From assembly GCA_900545625.1 (NCBI GenBank), contig UQZS01000032.1:1-19246 (forward strand): a stretch of DNA of 19,246 nucleotides, written 5' to 3'. This document shows, piece after piece, positions 1 through 7,063 of the stretch. This DNA comes from an uncultured Oscillospiraceae bacterium. Its GTDB lineage: Bacteria > Bacillota > Clostridia > Oscillospirales > Acutalibacteraceae. Below the pieces are notes generated by a model that was not told where the DNA came from, made no database searches, and was given only the letters and a program-made list of their open reading frames with translations. A program made the translations under genes and the position numbers. How positions within the stretch are numbered: position 1 is the first letter of the stretch; each line of letters starts with the position of its first letter.

Positions 1-734
1 ATTTTGACCTTGGTACGCGAGCCGACAAATTCGCCGCCCGCGCCCTTGAGCCCCTCTACGCGGCGCACGTCGATGCGCATGGTGGCATAGAACTTCAAGG
101 CGCGACCGCCCGTCGTTACCTCCGGGTTGCCGTAGACCACGCCGACCTTTTCACGAAGCTGGTTGATAAAAATAACGACGGTGTTGGATTTCGCAATAAC
201 GCCCGTGAGCTTGCGCAGCGCCTGCGACATAAGTCTCGCGTGCAGCCCCACGTGGCTGTCGCCCATGTCGCCGTCGATCTCGGCACGCGGCACGAGCGCC
301 GCGACGGAGTCCACAACGATGACATCCAAAGCGCCCGAACGTGCGAGCGCTTCGGTGATCTCAAGCGCCTGCTCGCCGTTGTCGGGCTGGGCGACCAAAA
401 GCGAGTCCACATCCACGCCGAGGTTCGCGGCATAAACGGGATCGAGCGCATGCTCGGCATCCACAAACGCCGCTTCGCCCCCCTGCTTTTGCGCTTCGGC
501 GACCACATGCAGCGCAAGGGTGGTTTTACCGGAGGATTCGGGACCGTAGATCTCCACGATCCTGCCGCGCGGTAAGCCCCCGATCCCTGTGGCGATGTCC
601 AAAGAAAGTGAGCCCGTGGAGATCGCTTCGATCTGGAGCGCACGCGTTTCGCCCAAGCGCATGACTGCGCCTGCGCCGTATTTCTTTTCGATTTGCACAA
701 GCGCCGTTTCCAGCGCCTTATTCTTTTCCGCCAT
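1..734 (-). CDS. recA: RecA recombinase, N-terminal 244 codons (3' end beyond window)
   Basis: RecA is the ATP-dependent DNA strand-exchange protein for homologous recombination; its filament also triggers LexA self-cleavage in the SOS response. The reading frame starts at ATG 734-732 and stays open to the left edge, so about 100 C-terminal residues are missing. Visible features are the Walker A motif GPESSGKT (residues 64-71), the Walker B-like stretch [15 protein letters not shown] (135-149), the L1/L2 loop region around [23 protein letters not shown] (written in parts: INQLREK at 190-196, TTGGRALKF at 207-215) and FVGSRTKVK at the cut. The start is supported by GGAGG at 744-748, nine bases upstream, and by the conserved [12 protein letters not shown] opening. 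A promoter and a LexA-like box lie directly upstream. Identity is certain from sequence; nothing unusual is seen in the visible part. Confidence 0.98.
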   Translation of the reverse strand, partial: MAEKNKALETALVQIEKKYGAGAVMRLGETRALQIEAISTGSLSLDIATGIGGLPRGRIVEIYGPESSGKTTLALHVVAEAQKQGGEAAFVDAEHALDPVYAANLGVDVDSLLVAQPDNGEQALEITEALARSGALDVIVVDSVAALVPRAEIDGDMGDSHVGLHARLMSQALRKLTGVIAKSNTVVIFINQLREKVGVVYGNPEVTTGGRALKFYATMRIDVRRVEGLKGAGGEFVGSRTKVK

Positions 735-752
735 AGGATCGATCCTCCAAAT

Positions 753-766
753 CGTACAAATGTTCG
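753..766 (-). promoter_or_regulatory. LexA/DinR-type SOS box of recA
   Basis: On the minus strand this reads CGAACATTTGTACG, one base away from the Gram-positive LexA consensus CGAAC-N4-GTTCG. It lies just downstream of the recA -10 element and upstream of the ribosome site, where LexA binding would block transcription. It implies SOS control of recA; the lexA gene is not in this window. Confidence 0.75.
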
Positions 767-774
767 TTTTCTGC

Positions 775-803
775 ATTATATACCATTCTTATAAAAAAAG
801 CAA
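775..803 (-). promoter_or_regulatory. recA promoter
   Basis: Minus strand: -35 TTGCTT (803-798), 17-base spacer, -10 TATAAT (780-775). The predicted transcription start falls at or next to the LexA-like box, giving a short leader of about 35 bases before the recA start. Confidence 0.8.
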
Positions 804-882
804 CCCTTTTTTTCCGATTTCTCGGTACGGCACATGTTTTGACCGCCCGCTTCGGCTTTTTTGCGTCTTTTGAAAAAAAGAC

Positions 883-912
883 TTGACATTTCCTATGGGT
901 TTCTGCTATTAT
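883..912 (+). promoter_or_regulatory. rpmB promoter
   Basis: A perfect -35 TTGACA (883-888) is followed, after an 18-base spacer, by -10 TATTAT (907-912). It is back to back with the recA promoter in the same 216-base intergenic region and drives rpmB as a single-gene unit. Confidence 0.85.
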
Positions 913-950
913 TTTCTTTGCTTAAACGAGAAAAGGGAGGTGCCTTTGAA

Positions 951-1139
951 ATGGCGAAATGTGAATTCTGCGGCAAAAGCGTCGCGTTCGGCATCAAGGT
1001 TTCGCACTCGCACAGACGTTCCAACAGAACCTGGAAGCCCAATGTCAAAAAAGTAAAAGCAATCGTAAACGGCTCTCCTAAACGGGTCTACGCCTGCACG
1101 CGCTGCCTGCGCTCCGGCAAGGTTACCCGCGCGGTTTGA
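951..1139 (+). CDS. rpmB: 50S ribosomal protein L28
   Basis: Structural protein of the large ribosomal subunit, 62 residues, the normal size. It begins MAKCEFCGKS and contains the conserved basic core SHSHRRSNRTWKPN (residues 18-31). Four cysteines in two CxxC pairs (C4/C7 and C49/C52) make this the zinc-binding form; many bacteria also carry or use a cysteine-free paralogue under zinc limitation. ATG 951 is chosen because AGGGAGG lies at about 935-941 and the protein aligns from its first residue; an upstream in-frame ATG at 861 would precede the promoter and is rejected. It stands alone between its own promoter and terminator. Confidence 0.98.
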   Translation: MAKCEFCGKSVAFGIKVSHSHRRSNRTWKPNVKKVKAIVNGSPKRVYACTRCLRSGKVTRAV

Positions 1140-1158
1140 TTGTGTATTGCAATGATGA

Positions 1159-1187
1159 ACGCCCGTCAAAAGACGGGCGTTTTTCTT
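1159..1187 (+). terminator. Rho-independent terminator of rpmB
   Basis: A nine-base-pair stem ACGCCCGTC/GACGGGCGT (1159-1167 with 1172-1180), four-base AAAA loop, then TTTTTCTT-type T-run. It lies 20 bases past the rpmB stop and touches the 3' end of the convergent gene on the minus strand. Confidence 0.9.
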
Positions 1188-3762
1188 ATGCTTCTTTTTC
1201 GTTTTTGCCGCGCGCGGCGGATTGCAGCTCCAAGATCGCATCGCGCACCTCGGCGGTCAGCGCCTGCACATCCTTCCCCTCGCTCACAATAGGCGCGCCG
1301 AAATAGACATCCAGCGGGAATTTGCGCATATGCCGCCAGTCGAACATGCGGAACCATTTCGCACCTTTCGGGAAGATCGCATACGCGCCGTTGACATAAA
1401 CGGGTACGATCGGCACGCCTACGTCGACGGCAAGCACGGCGGCGCCGTTTTTCATGTCACGGAAAATACCGTCCTCGCTTCTTGTTCCCTCGGGATGGAT
1501 GACGACGCCCCAGCCCGCCTGCAGTTTTTCCTTAAGCGCCGCCATGGTTTTCATGTTGACACCGCTGCGGTCCACGGGCACCATGCCCGCAATGCGGATC
1601 AGCTTTTTGCTGAACGGGTCTTTGCGGAACAGCTCTTTTTTTGCCATACAGCAAAGGTGCATGAAGCGGTCTTTCGGAAACGCGGCGGAAATATAGAGGT
1701 AATCGAGCTTGGCAACATGGTTGGCGCAAAGGATGAACCCGCCGTTTTGCGGGACGTTTTCCGTGCCGTAAAAGCGCATGCGGTAGCACGTGCGCGCAAG
1801 GTTGCGGCAGAAAGCATAAACAAGATAATCGCCGACTGTTTTTTCCTTAGGATAAGCCGTCCCCGTTCCTTCAGCAGCACCCGGCGCGGCGGCGGGATCT
1901 TGCAGCGCCGCAACGAGATCGGCGACGGTCATGCTCGCCGTAAAACGGTTTTCCAAATTGACATGGTAGTGTTCCTCGATCGTCAGCGCCAGATCGATCG
2001 AGCTCAGCGAATCCACGGACAGTTCTTCAAAAATACGGGTCGTGGGCAGCACGGATTCGGGTTCGACATCCGCGACGCGCGCTACGGCGTTTTGCACGAA
2101 AAGCGCAACGTCCGATTCCGCTTCGGGAACGGCAGCTTCGGGCAAAAGCATGTCGGCTTGGCGCTCTTTCAGCGCCTGCTGCTGCAAAAGATAACGCTTC
2201 GGCTTTTGCAGGGACGTGCGCTGGATCTCGCGCACGAAATGCAGCTTTGTAACGCGCATATTGCGGTGCACGCCGGCACCCCGTGCGCGCACCTGTGCCG
2301 CGACCGCTTCACGGTTTTCGGGCGTATCGTTTTCGAGCACCAAAAAGGCATGGATCTCGTCGCCGTCCGCACTTTCCCGCGGGACGCCGCAAATTACAAA
2401 TTCCGAAACGCCCTCGAGCGCGGCATATTTCTCTTCCAGATCATCGGGCGTGACCTTTTTGCCGGAGGGCAGGACGATATTTTCCTTGCTGCGCCCCGTG
2501 ACGCGCACGAAGCCCGCCTCGTCGATCTCGCAAAGGTCACCTGTTTTGAAGAAGCCGTCCTCCGTGAACGCCGCGCGCGTTGCCGCTTCGTCTCGGAAAT
2601 ACCCCTTCATGCGGTAAGGGGATTTGATCAAAAGCTCGCCGGCTTCACTGCGTTTGAGCGTGATCGCAGGATAGGGCTTGCCGCAGGAGTCTGTACGGAT
2701 GTAGCCGGGTATATTGCCGACGGTGGGGATGTTCGTTTCGGTCGCGCCGTACGTGATGAGGATGTCAAAGCCCGTGCCGTAGTAGAAATCCGCGACCTCT
2801 TTGGAAAGCGGCGCACCCGCCGAGCATAAGTATTGCAGGCTGCCGCCGAAGCCTTCGTGGATGCTTTTGAACAGCCGCTTGCCCAAAAGGCTTCCGCTTT
2901 TGCGGCGCTTTTTCAGGCAGAGAGGGAAAAACGTCTTAAAAAGCAGCTTGGTTGCAGGGTTCGCGTTGATTTTGCGCAGGATCTGCGTCATAAACAGCTC
3001 ATAGACCTTCGGCACGGCGGGCAGGACGGTGGGGTGATAGGACGCGAACGCCCCAAGCACCGCCTCAGCGCTGACAGACTCGATATAATGCACCGCCGCG
3101 CCGGAAAGCGCCGGACCGAGCACCAAACAGACAAGGCCGTAAATATGGGAATTCGGCAAAATGCCGAGATAACGGTCGTCGGCCTTGAGCCCCTGCACCT
3201 CGAGCGTCATACGCGTGGTCTCAATGAGCGCGTCATGCGTGTGCAAAATACCCGCCGCCTTGCGCGTAGTCCCTGAAGAAAAGAGGATGCACGCAACTTC
3301 TTCATCCGGATCGGGCGTTTGCGGCATAGAATCGGGCACGCGCACGGGGGAATCCGGAAAAACGGTGCCGTCGAGCACACGGAACACGGGGAATTTGAGG
3401 GCGTGCGCCGGCAGCTTTCCACTCGCCTTTTCCGAGAAAAAGGCGGCGCGCACATCGGAAAAGCGAATGCATTCCATAAGCGTCTCGCCGCTGAGCGATG
3501 CGTCAAGAAGCACCGCCGTGCAGCAGAGCTTGCAAACGGCAAGGAACGCGATCGTCCACTCGGGGCACGATTCGCAGACGAACGCCACACGGTCGCCCGC
3601 GCGGATACCCGCCGCAGTCAACCGCTCGGCATACAGGTCGGCTTTTTGAAACACCTCGCCGTAGGTGTAAACGCGATTTTCGCCGTTGTCCAAAGCGATG
3701 GACATGGCACGTTTTTCAGGGTGAGAACAATTGACCTGGTACACGGCATCATAAATATTCAT
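1186..3762 (-). CDS. Trimodular acyl-activating ligase - acyl carrier - PlsC-like acyltransferase
   Basis: An 858-residue multidomain lipid enzyme. Residues 1-525 form an AMP-binding (acyl-CoA/acyl-ACP synthetase) module: A3 loop SSGTTRKAAG (162-171), A5 YGATE (338-342), A7 TGD (407-409), A8 GRSKENIVLPSGKKV (423-437), and a C-terminal catalytic lysine region RTSLQKPKR (515-523). Residues about 550-622 are an acyl carrier domain with the phosphopantetheine serine in DSL (S585). Residues about 645-850 are a PlsC acyltransferase with NHVAKLD (681-687; HX4D) and EGTRS (758-762). The likely job is to activate a fatty acid, load it on the built-in carrier and transfer it to a lysophospholipid or related acceptor, comparable to Aas but with the module order reversed and a carrier inserted. 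The A3 loop lacks the usual G-x-PKG ending. GGAGGTG lies about nine bases before ATG 3762. It is a single gene with its own promoter. Substrate unknown. Confidence 0.85.
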   Translation of the reverse strand: MNIYDAVYQVNCSHPEKRAMSIALDNGENRVYTYGEVFQKADLYAERLTAAGIRAGDRVAFVCESCPEWTIAFLAVCKLCCTAVLLDASLSGETLMECIRFSDVRAAFFSEKASGKLPAHALKFPVFRVLDGTVFPDSPVRVPDSMPQTPDPDEEVACILFSSGTTRKAAGILHTHDALIETTRMTLEVQGLKADDRYLGILPNSHIYGLVCLVLGPALSGAAVHYIESVSAEAVLGAFASYHPTVLPAVPKVYELFMTQILRKINANPATKLLFKTFFPLCLKKRRKSGSLLGKRLFKSIHEGFGGSLQYLCSAGAPLSKEVADFYYGTGFDILITYGATETNIPTVGNIPGYIRTDSCGKPYPAITLKRSEAGELLIKSPYRMKGYFRDEAATRAAFTEDGFFKTGDLCEIDEAGFVRVTGRSKENIVLPSGKKVTPDDLEEKYAALEGVSEFVICGVPRESADGDEIHAFLVLENDTPENREAVAAQVRARGAGVHRNMRVTKLHFVREIQRTSLQKPKRYLLQQQALKERQADMLLPEAAVPEAESDVALFVQNAVARVADVEPESVLPTTRIFEELSVDSLSSIDLALTIEEHYHVNLENRFTASMTVADLVAALQDPAAAPGAAEGTGTAYPKEKTVGDYLVYAFCRNLARTCYRMRFYGTENVPQNGGFILCANHVAKLDYLYISAAFPKDRFMHLCCMAKKELFRKDPFSKKLIRIAGMVPVDRSGVNMKTMAALKEKLQAGWGVVIHPEGTRSEDGIFRDMKNGAAVLAVDVGVPIVPVYVNGAYAIFPKGAKWFRMFDWRHMRKFPLDVYFGAPIVSEGKDVQALTAEVRDAILELQSAARGKNEKEA

Positions 3763-3792
3763 CTTTTCGCACCTCCGAAACCCTATTCCCCC

Positions 3793-3810
3793 GCTGTATC
3801 TCTGTACAGC
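3793..3810. repeat. Small inverted repeat in the leader of the trimodular gene
   Basis: GCTGTA-TCTCTG-TACAGC, six base pairs with a six-base gap, lies between the predicted transcription start and the ribosome site of the 1186-3762 gene. It could be an operator or a small leader hairpin; nothing decides between these. Confidence 0.35.
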
Positions 3811-3822
3811 AGAACCGATTGC

Positions 3823-3852
3823 AGTCTACCATAAAAAACATGCGGTTGTCAA
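3823..3852 (-). promoter_or_regulatory. Promoter of the trimodular ligase gene
   Basis: Minus strand: -35 TTGACA (3852-3847), 18-base spacer, -10 TAGACT (3828-3823). It sits 61 bases upstream of the ATG. The -35 box lies inside one arm of an inverted repeat. Confidence 0.65.
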
Positions 3853-3874
3853 CATTCAGACTGATTTTGACAAC
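3845..3874. repeat. Inverted repeat overlapping the -35 element, candidate operator
   Basis: GTTGTCAA (3845-3852) and TTGACAAC (3867-3874) are exact inverted arms separated by 14 bases. One arm contains the -35 hexamer of the trimodular gene, so a dimeric repressor binding here would block that promoter. No regulator gene is adjacent, and the arms do not match a lipid regulator site that I recognise. Confidence 0.45.
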
Positions 3875-3882
3875 ATTTTAAC

Positions 3883-3919
3883 AAAAAAGCGGCTTTGTTC
3901 GAAAACAAAGCCGCTTTTT
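3883..3919 (-). terminator. Rho-independent terminator of the allose operon
   Basis: Fifteen-base-pair stem (3884-3898 with 3905-3919), core GCGGCTTTGT, six-base loop, and a T-run on the minus strand, 20 bases after the rpiB stop. It separates the allose operon from the trimodular gene transcribed in the same direction. Confidence 0.9.
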
Positions 3920-3938
3920 GTATTTGCACGTCTTGTAT

Positions 3939-4382
3939 TCAGCGCATATCATCCAGCTCTGCAAGCATTTCCACACGTTTTGCGTGCCTGCCGCCTTCAT
4001 ATTCGCCCATAAGCCACGCGTCCACGATCATCAGCGCCAAAGCGCGCCCGACTACGCGCGCGCCCAGCGCCAAAACATTCGTGTCGTTGTGACGGCGCGA
4101 GAGCAGCGCGGAATACGGCTCCGAGCAGACCACAGCGCGCACCCCGCGCACCTTGTTAGCGGCAATGGAAATCCCAACGCCCGTGCCGCAAAGGACGATG
4201 CCCTTTTCACACACGCCGCTCGCTACCGCTTCGGCGACCGCCTTGCCGTAGACGGGGTAATCCGTGCGCTCGCCGCTGTTTGTACCGAAGTCCTGTACGG
4301 TGTGCCCGTGTTTTTTCAAATGCTCGACAATGCAGTCCTTGAGCTCCCAGCCCACATGGTCACAGCCAATCGCGATCTTCAT
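3939..4382 (-). CDS. rpiB: RpiB-type sugar-phosphate isomerase (allose 6-phosphate / ribose 5-phosphate)
   Basis: Cytoplasmic aldose-ketose phosphate isomerase of the RpiB/LacAB family, 147 residues, typical length. Visible motifs are CDHVGWELK (7-15), the catalytic cysteine in GIVLCGTGVG (C65), the phosphate-binding GTGVGIS (66-72) and RRHNDTNVLALGARVVG (96-112). RpiB of E. coli acts on ribose 5-phosphate and also converts D-allose 6-phosphate to D-allulose 6-phosphate. As the last gene of an operon with alsA, alsC, alsE, alsK and alsB, the allose 6-phosphate reaction is the better inference here. ATG 4382 has AAGGGGG upstream and follows alsB by 17 bases. Confidence 0.93.
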   Translation of the reverse strand: MKIAIGCDHVGWELKDCIVEHLKKHGHTVQDFGTNSGERTDYPVYGKAVAEAVASGVCEKGIVLCGTGVGISIAANKVRGVRAVVCSEPYSALLSRRHNDTNVLALGARVVGRALALMIVDAWLMGEYEGGRHAKRVEMLAELDDMR

Positions 4383-4399
4383 AGGTTTTCCCCCTTACA

Positions 4400-5392
4400 T
4401 TAACCGACGGTGTCCTGCTCCACGATATAGGATTCCACGGGGATCGTTTCGGGCTGGGCTTCGGGGTCGATCTGCGTACCGTTCTGCACCGCTTCGATCA
4501 TTTTGCGCAAGGAGGTCGCGCCGATCTCGGCGGAATCCTGCGCGATGGTGGCGGTCAGTTCCCCCGCGCGGATGCTTTCGATCGCCTCTGCAGCGCCATC
4601 CGTGCCGACCACCAGAACCTGACCGAGCTTTCCGGCGTTTTTCACGGCCTGCAGCGCGCCGAGCGCCATGGTGTCGTTGCAGCAATAAAACGCATCCAGA
4701 TCCGGGTACTGCTGCAAAATGCTTGCGGCGGTGTCCAGCGCCTTTTGACGATCCCAATCCGCCGGCTGCGATGCGACCAGCTCCACGCCCGTCGCCGCGC
4801 GGAACGTATCGGTCGCGCCCTGCTTGCGCGCCTCACCCGAGGCATTGCCCGCCTTGCCCTCGATGATCGCGACCTGTCCGCCGGCAGTCAGCTTACTGAC
4901 GATATAGTTTGCCGCCTGTTCCCCGACCGCGACGTTGTCCGTCGTGGCAAAGGCAATGACGCTGCCGCCGACGTTTTTCAGCGTTTCCATATCCATTTGC
5001 TCGTCGATATTCATCACATAAATGCCCTTTTGGTTTGCCTGCGCTACGCCATTCAGCAGATTGGTGGGCGACAGCGGAGCAACGCCGATGGCTTTGTAGC
5101 CCTTTGCAATACAGTTTTCCAAAATGCGCAGCTGCCCCTCGGTGTCCTCTTCGCTGTTGGCGGCAAAAATATCCACCGTAACGCCCTGTTTTTCCGCCTC
5201 TTCCTCAATACCCGTTTTCATGGTCGCCCAGAAATCGTTGGACAGTGTTTTTAAGATCACGGCGTATTCCGCCTGCGCAGTACCCGTGCCGCCGCCCGGT
5301 GTATCGTCACCGCAGGATGCGAGCACGCCCGTCAGAAGCAATACGGTCGTAAGCAGAATGGCGCATATACGTTTGCGTATACTTATTTTCAT
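4400..5392 (-). CDS. alsB: D-allose-binding lipoprotein of an ABC importer
   Basis: Extracellular substrate-binding component for a sugar ABC transporter, 330 residues. A basic N-terminus and hydrophobic segment end in a lipobox, LASC, with Cys27 as the expected lipid anchor, followed by a G/T/D-rich linker. The mature part resembles E. coli AlsB closely as I remember it: AEYAVILKTLSNDFW, GVTVDIFA, TTDNVAVG, VAIIEGKAGNASGEAR, LVASQPADWDR and VLVVGTDG all have counterparts in the same order. This is why D-allose is preferred over ribose. The ATG overlaps the alsK stop by four bases (ATGA) and has GAGGGAA upstream, indicating translational coupling. The E. coli protein is periplasmic and not lipidated; the lipobox is the expected Gram-positive adaptation. 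Confidence 0.92.
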   Translation of the reverse strand: MKISIRKRICAILLTTVLLLTGVLASCGDDTPGGGTGTAQAEYAVILKTLSNDFWATMKTGIEEEAEKQGVTVDIFAANSEEDTEGQLRILENCIAKGYKAIGVAPLSPTNLLNGVAQANQKGIYVMNIDEQMDMETLKNVGGSVIAFATTDNVAVGEQAANYIVSKLTAGGQVAIIEGKAGNASGEARKQGATDTFRAATGVELVASQPADWDRQKALDTAASILQQYPDLDAFYCCNDTMALGALQAVKNAGKLGQVLVVGTDGAAEAIESIRAGELTATIAQDSAEIGATSLRKMIEAVQNGTQIDPEAQPETIPVESYIVEQDTVG

Positions 5393-6348
5393 AAAGATTC
5401 CCTCTTTCCAGAAGCCGTCCGCACCGGTCGTGCGGCGCGCGGCGCAGCTTTATTGAGTTGTTCTGCGGCAAGCATCCCGCCGCCGCGTACGCCGTTTTGC
5501 GGACTTTGCGCCGCAAAGCGCAGGTCAAGCCCCTCGGCGGGATACGGCTTGCGCACATGTGCATGGATTGCCTCCAGCAAGATCGCCCGCGGGAAGCCCG
5601 GCATACCGAGCACCCCTCCGGAAAGCACGGCGCAATCGGGATCTAATATATTGATCTCTGCGGCGATAGGCACGGCAAGGTCGCGTACATACCGTTCGAG
5701 CGCCGGATGCCCGTGATGCCTTGCGAATACCTGCCGCACCGGCGTTTGGGGAAACATCCGCTTGGCGATCCATTCGAGATGTTTTCCGGAACAGCGCACC
5801 TCACAGCAGCCGACGTTGCCGCATGGGCACGTTTCGGTCAGATCCAGCATCGGGATATGCCCAAGCTCACCCGCCGCACCGTTTTTCCCGGCATAAAAGC
5901 CGCCGTCGAGGTAAATCGCATTGCCGAAGCCCGTGCCGACATAGAAGCCTAAAACCGTCTTGTCCGGCTCTAAAAGCAGCGTATGCATATCGCTGCGCAG
6001 CAACAGGTTGACATCGCGGTCCAAAAATACGGGCAAAGACAGCTGATTTTCCAAAAGCGCGGGAAGGGCAAGCGAGTCGAAGCCCGGCAGGTTCGGCGCA
6101 GAGCGCACCAGGCGTTTGTCCCGGCTGACGACGGCCGGGACGCCCACGCCGATACCGCGAATGCGTCCGCGCAGCGCATACCGCTCCATATACCCAAGGA
6201 TCACATGCGCCAGCACCTCAGCTGCATCCTCTTTTCGGAACATGGCGCTCGAATGGCTTTCAAAGTCCTCGACATTGCCCGCCGCATCCACCGTGCCGAT
6301 CCGAAAATTCGTGCCGCCGATGTCAATGCCGATGGTCAACTGTTCCAA
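5389..6348 (-). CDS. alsK: ROK-family sugar kinase, probable D-allose kinase
   Basis: Cytoplasmic ROK kinase, 319 residues from the chosen TTG start; predicted to phosphorylate D-allose to D-allose 6-phosphate. Visible are the ATP phosphate-binding loop DIGGTNFRIG (9-18), the catalytic-base region FLDRDVN (109-114, Asp112), GTGFGNAIY (138-146), ELGH (161-164) and the ROK zinc site CPCGNVGCCE (174-183; C174, C176, C181 with H164). The start is odd: ATGs at 6420 and 6387 lie in frame inside alsE and lack good ribosome sites, whereas TTG 6348 follows GAGGAAGGGG directly after the alsE stop and places the family's first strand at residue 4. Allose is inferred from the operon; ROK sequence alone does not fix the sugar. 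Confidence 0.88.
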   Translation of the reverse strand: MEQLTIGIDIGGTNFRIGTVDAAGNVEDFESHSSAMFRKEDAAEVLAHVILGYMERYALRGRIRGIGVGVPAVVSRDKRLVRSAPNLPGFDSLALPALLENQLSLPVFLDRDVNLLLRSDMHTLLLEPDKTVLGFYVGTGFGNAIYLDGGFYAGKNGAAGELGHIPMLDLTETCPCGNVGCCEVRCSGKHLEWIAKRMFPQTPVRQVFARHHGHPALERYVRDLAVPIAAEINILDPDCAVLSGGVLGMPGFPRAILLEAIHAHVRKPYPAEGLDLRFAAQSPQNGVRGGGMLAAEQLNKAAPRAARPVRTASGKRESL

Positions 6349-6364
6349 CGCTTTTTCCCCTTCC

Positions 6365-7048
6365 TCAAACTGATTCTCCGGTCGCATTGCGGAAATCCGC
6401 CAGCATCTTTTCCCATGCAAGCTTCAAATCGCTGTCCTTCGAAAAAAGTCCCGACGTGCCGACGATGAAGACTTCTGCGCCCGCATCATACAAGGCCTTG
6501 AAGGTGCGTTCGTTGCACGAGCCGTCCACTTCGATAAGATACTTGCACCCGTGCTTTTCCTTGAATTCGCGCGCCTCGCGGATCTTTTCGAGCATTTCGG
6601 GGATAAACGGCTGCCCGGCAAAGCCGGGGTCTACGGTCATGATCGTTAAAATGTCGATGCGCTCAAGATAATGCCGCACAAACTCAAGCGGCGTGGCAGG
6701 ATTAAGCACCACACCCGTTTTGCAGCCGAGGGCTTCGATTTTATTGAGGATACGGAACGCATCGCGGTTGACCGTCTCCGCCTGCACGCAAAGATAATCC
6801 GCGCCCGCCTCGGCAAGCGGCTCTAAAAACAGATCGGGATCCGTCACCATGAGGTGACAGTCCATCGGCTTTTGCGCAACCGTGTGAAACGCGCGGATAA
6901 AGTCGGGCGAGAGCGTGATATTTTTGACGTAATGCCCGTCCATGACGTCCGCGTGGTACATATCGCAGCGGGCATTGAGGATCTCCGTCTGGTTTCGCAT
7001 ATCCAAAAAATCCATACACATTAAGGACGGGTTAAACATAGGTTTCAT
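6365..7048 (-). CDS. alsE: D-allulose-6-phosphate 3-epimerase
   Basis: TIM-barrel epimerase of the ribulose-phosphate 3-epimerase family, 227 residues; converts D-allulose 6-phosphate to D-fructose 6-phosphate. Metal ligands and catalytic residues are visible: HADVMDGH (H32, D34), DCHLMV (H65) and IEVDGSCN (D175), plus the flexible loop TVDPGFAGQPFIPEMLEK (138-155). SLMCMD (9-13 region), NITLSP and VFIVGTSGLF match AlsE more closely than Rpe, which normally reads SILSAD near the start. ATG 7048 has GAGGGGAAAG upstream and follows alsC by 15 bases; ATG 7039 is a less likely alternative. Confidence for AlsE over Rpe is high because of both motifs and neighbours. Confidence 0.92.
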   Translation of the reverse strand: MKPMFNPSLMCMDFLDMRNQTEILNARCDMYHADVMDGHYVKNITLSPDFIRAFHTVAQKPMDCHLMVTDPDLFLEPLAEAGADYLCVQAETVNRDAFRILNKIEALGCKTGVVLNPATPLEFVRHYLERIDILTIMTVDPGFAGQPFIPEMLEKIREAREFKEKHGCKYLIEVDGSCNERTFKALYDAGAEVFIVGTSGLFSKDSDLKLAWEKMLADFRNATGESV

Positions 7049-7063
7049 GGCTTTCCCCTCTTC

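Noticed and set aside
861..950. Extended rpmB start at ATG 861
   Set aside because: It would begin before the rpmB promoter; the family start MAKCEFCGK at 951 has a good ribosome site.
1222..2829. Long open frame of 535 codons on the plus strand
   Set aside because: It is antisense to the ligase-carrier-acyltransferase gene, has no ribosome site or recognisable domain, and arises from GC-rich codon bias.
3867..3872. Plus-strand TTGACA as a promoter toward 3939
   Set aside because: No -10 hexamer follows at 16-18 bases, it runs into the allose terminator, and no plus-strand gene lies downstream; it is better explained as an arm of the inverted repeat.
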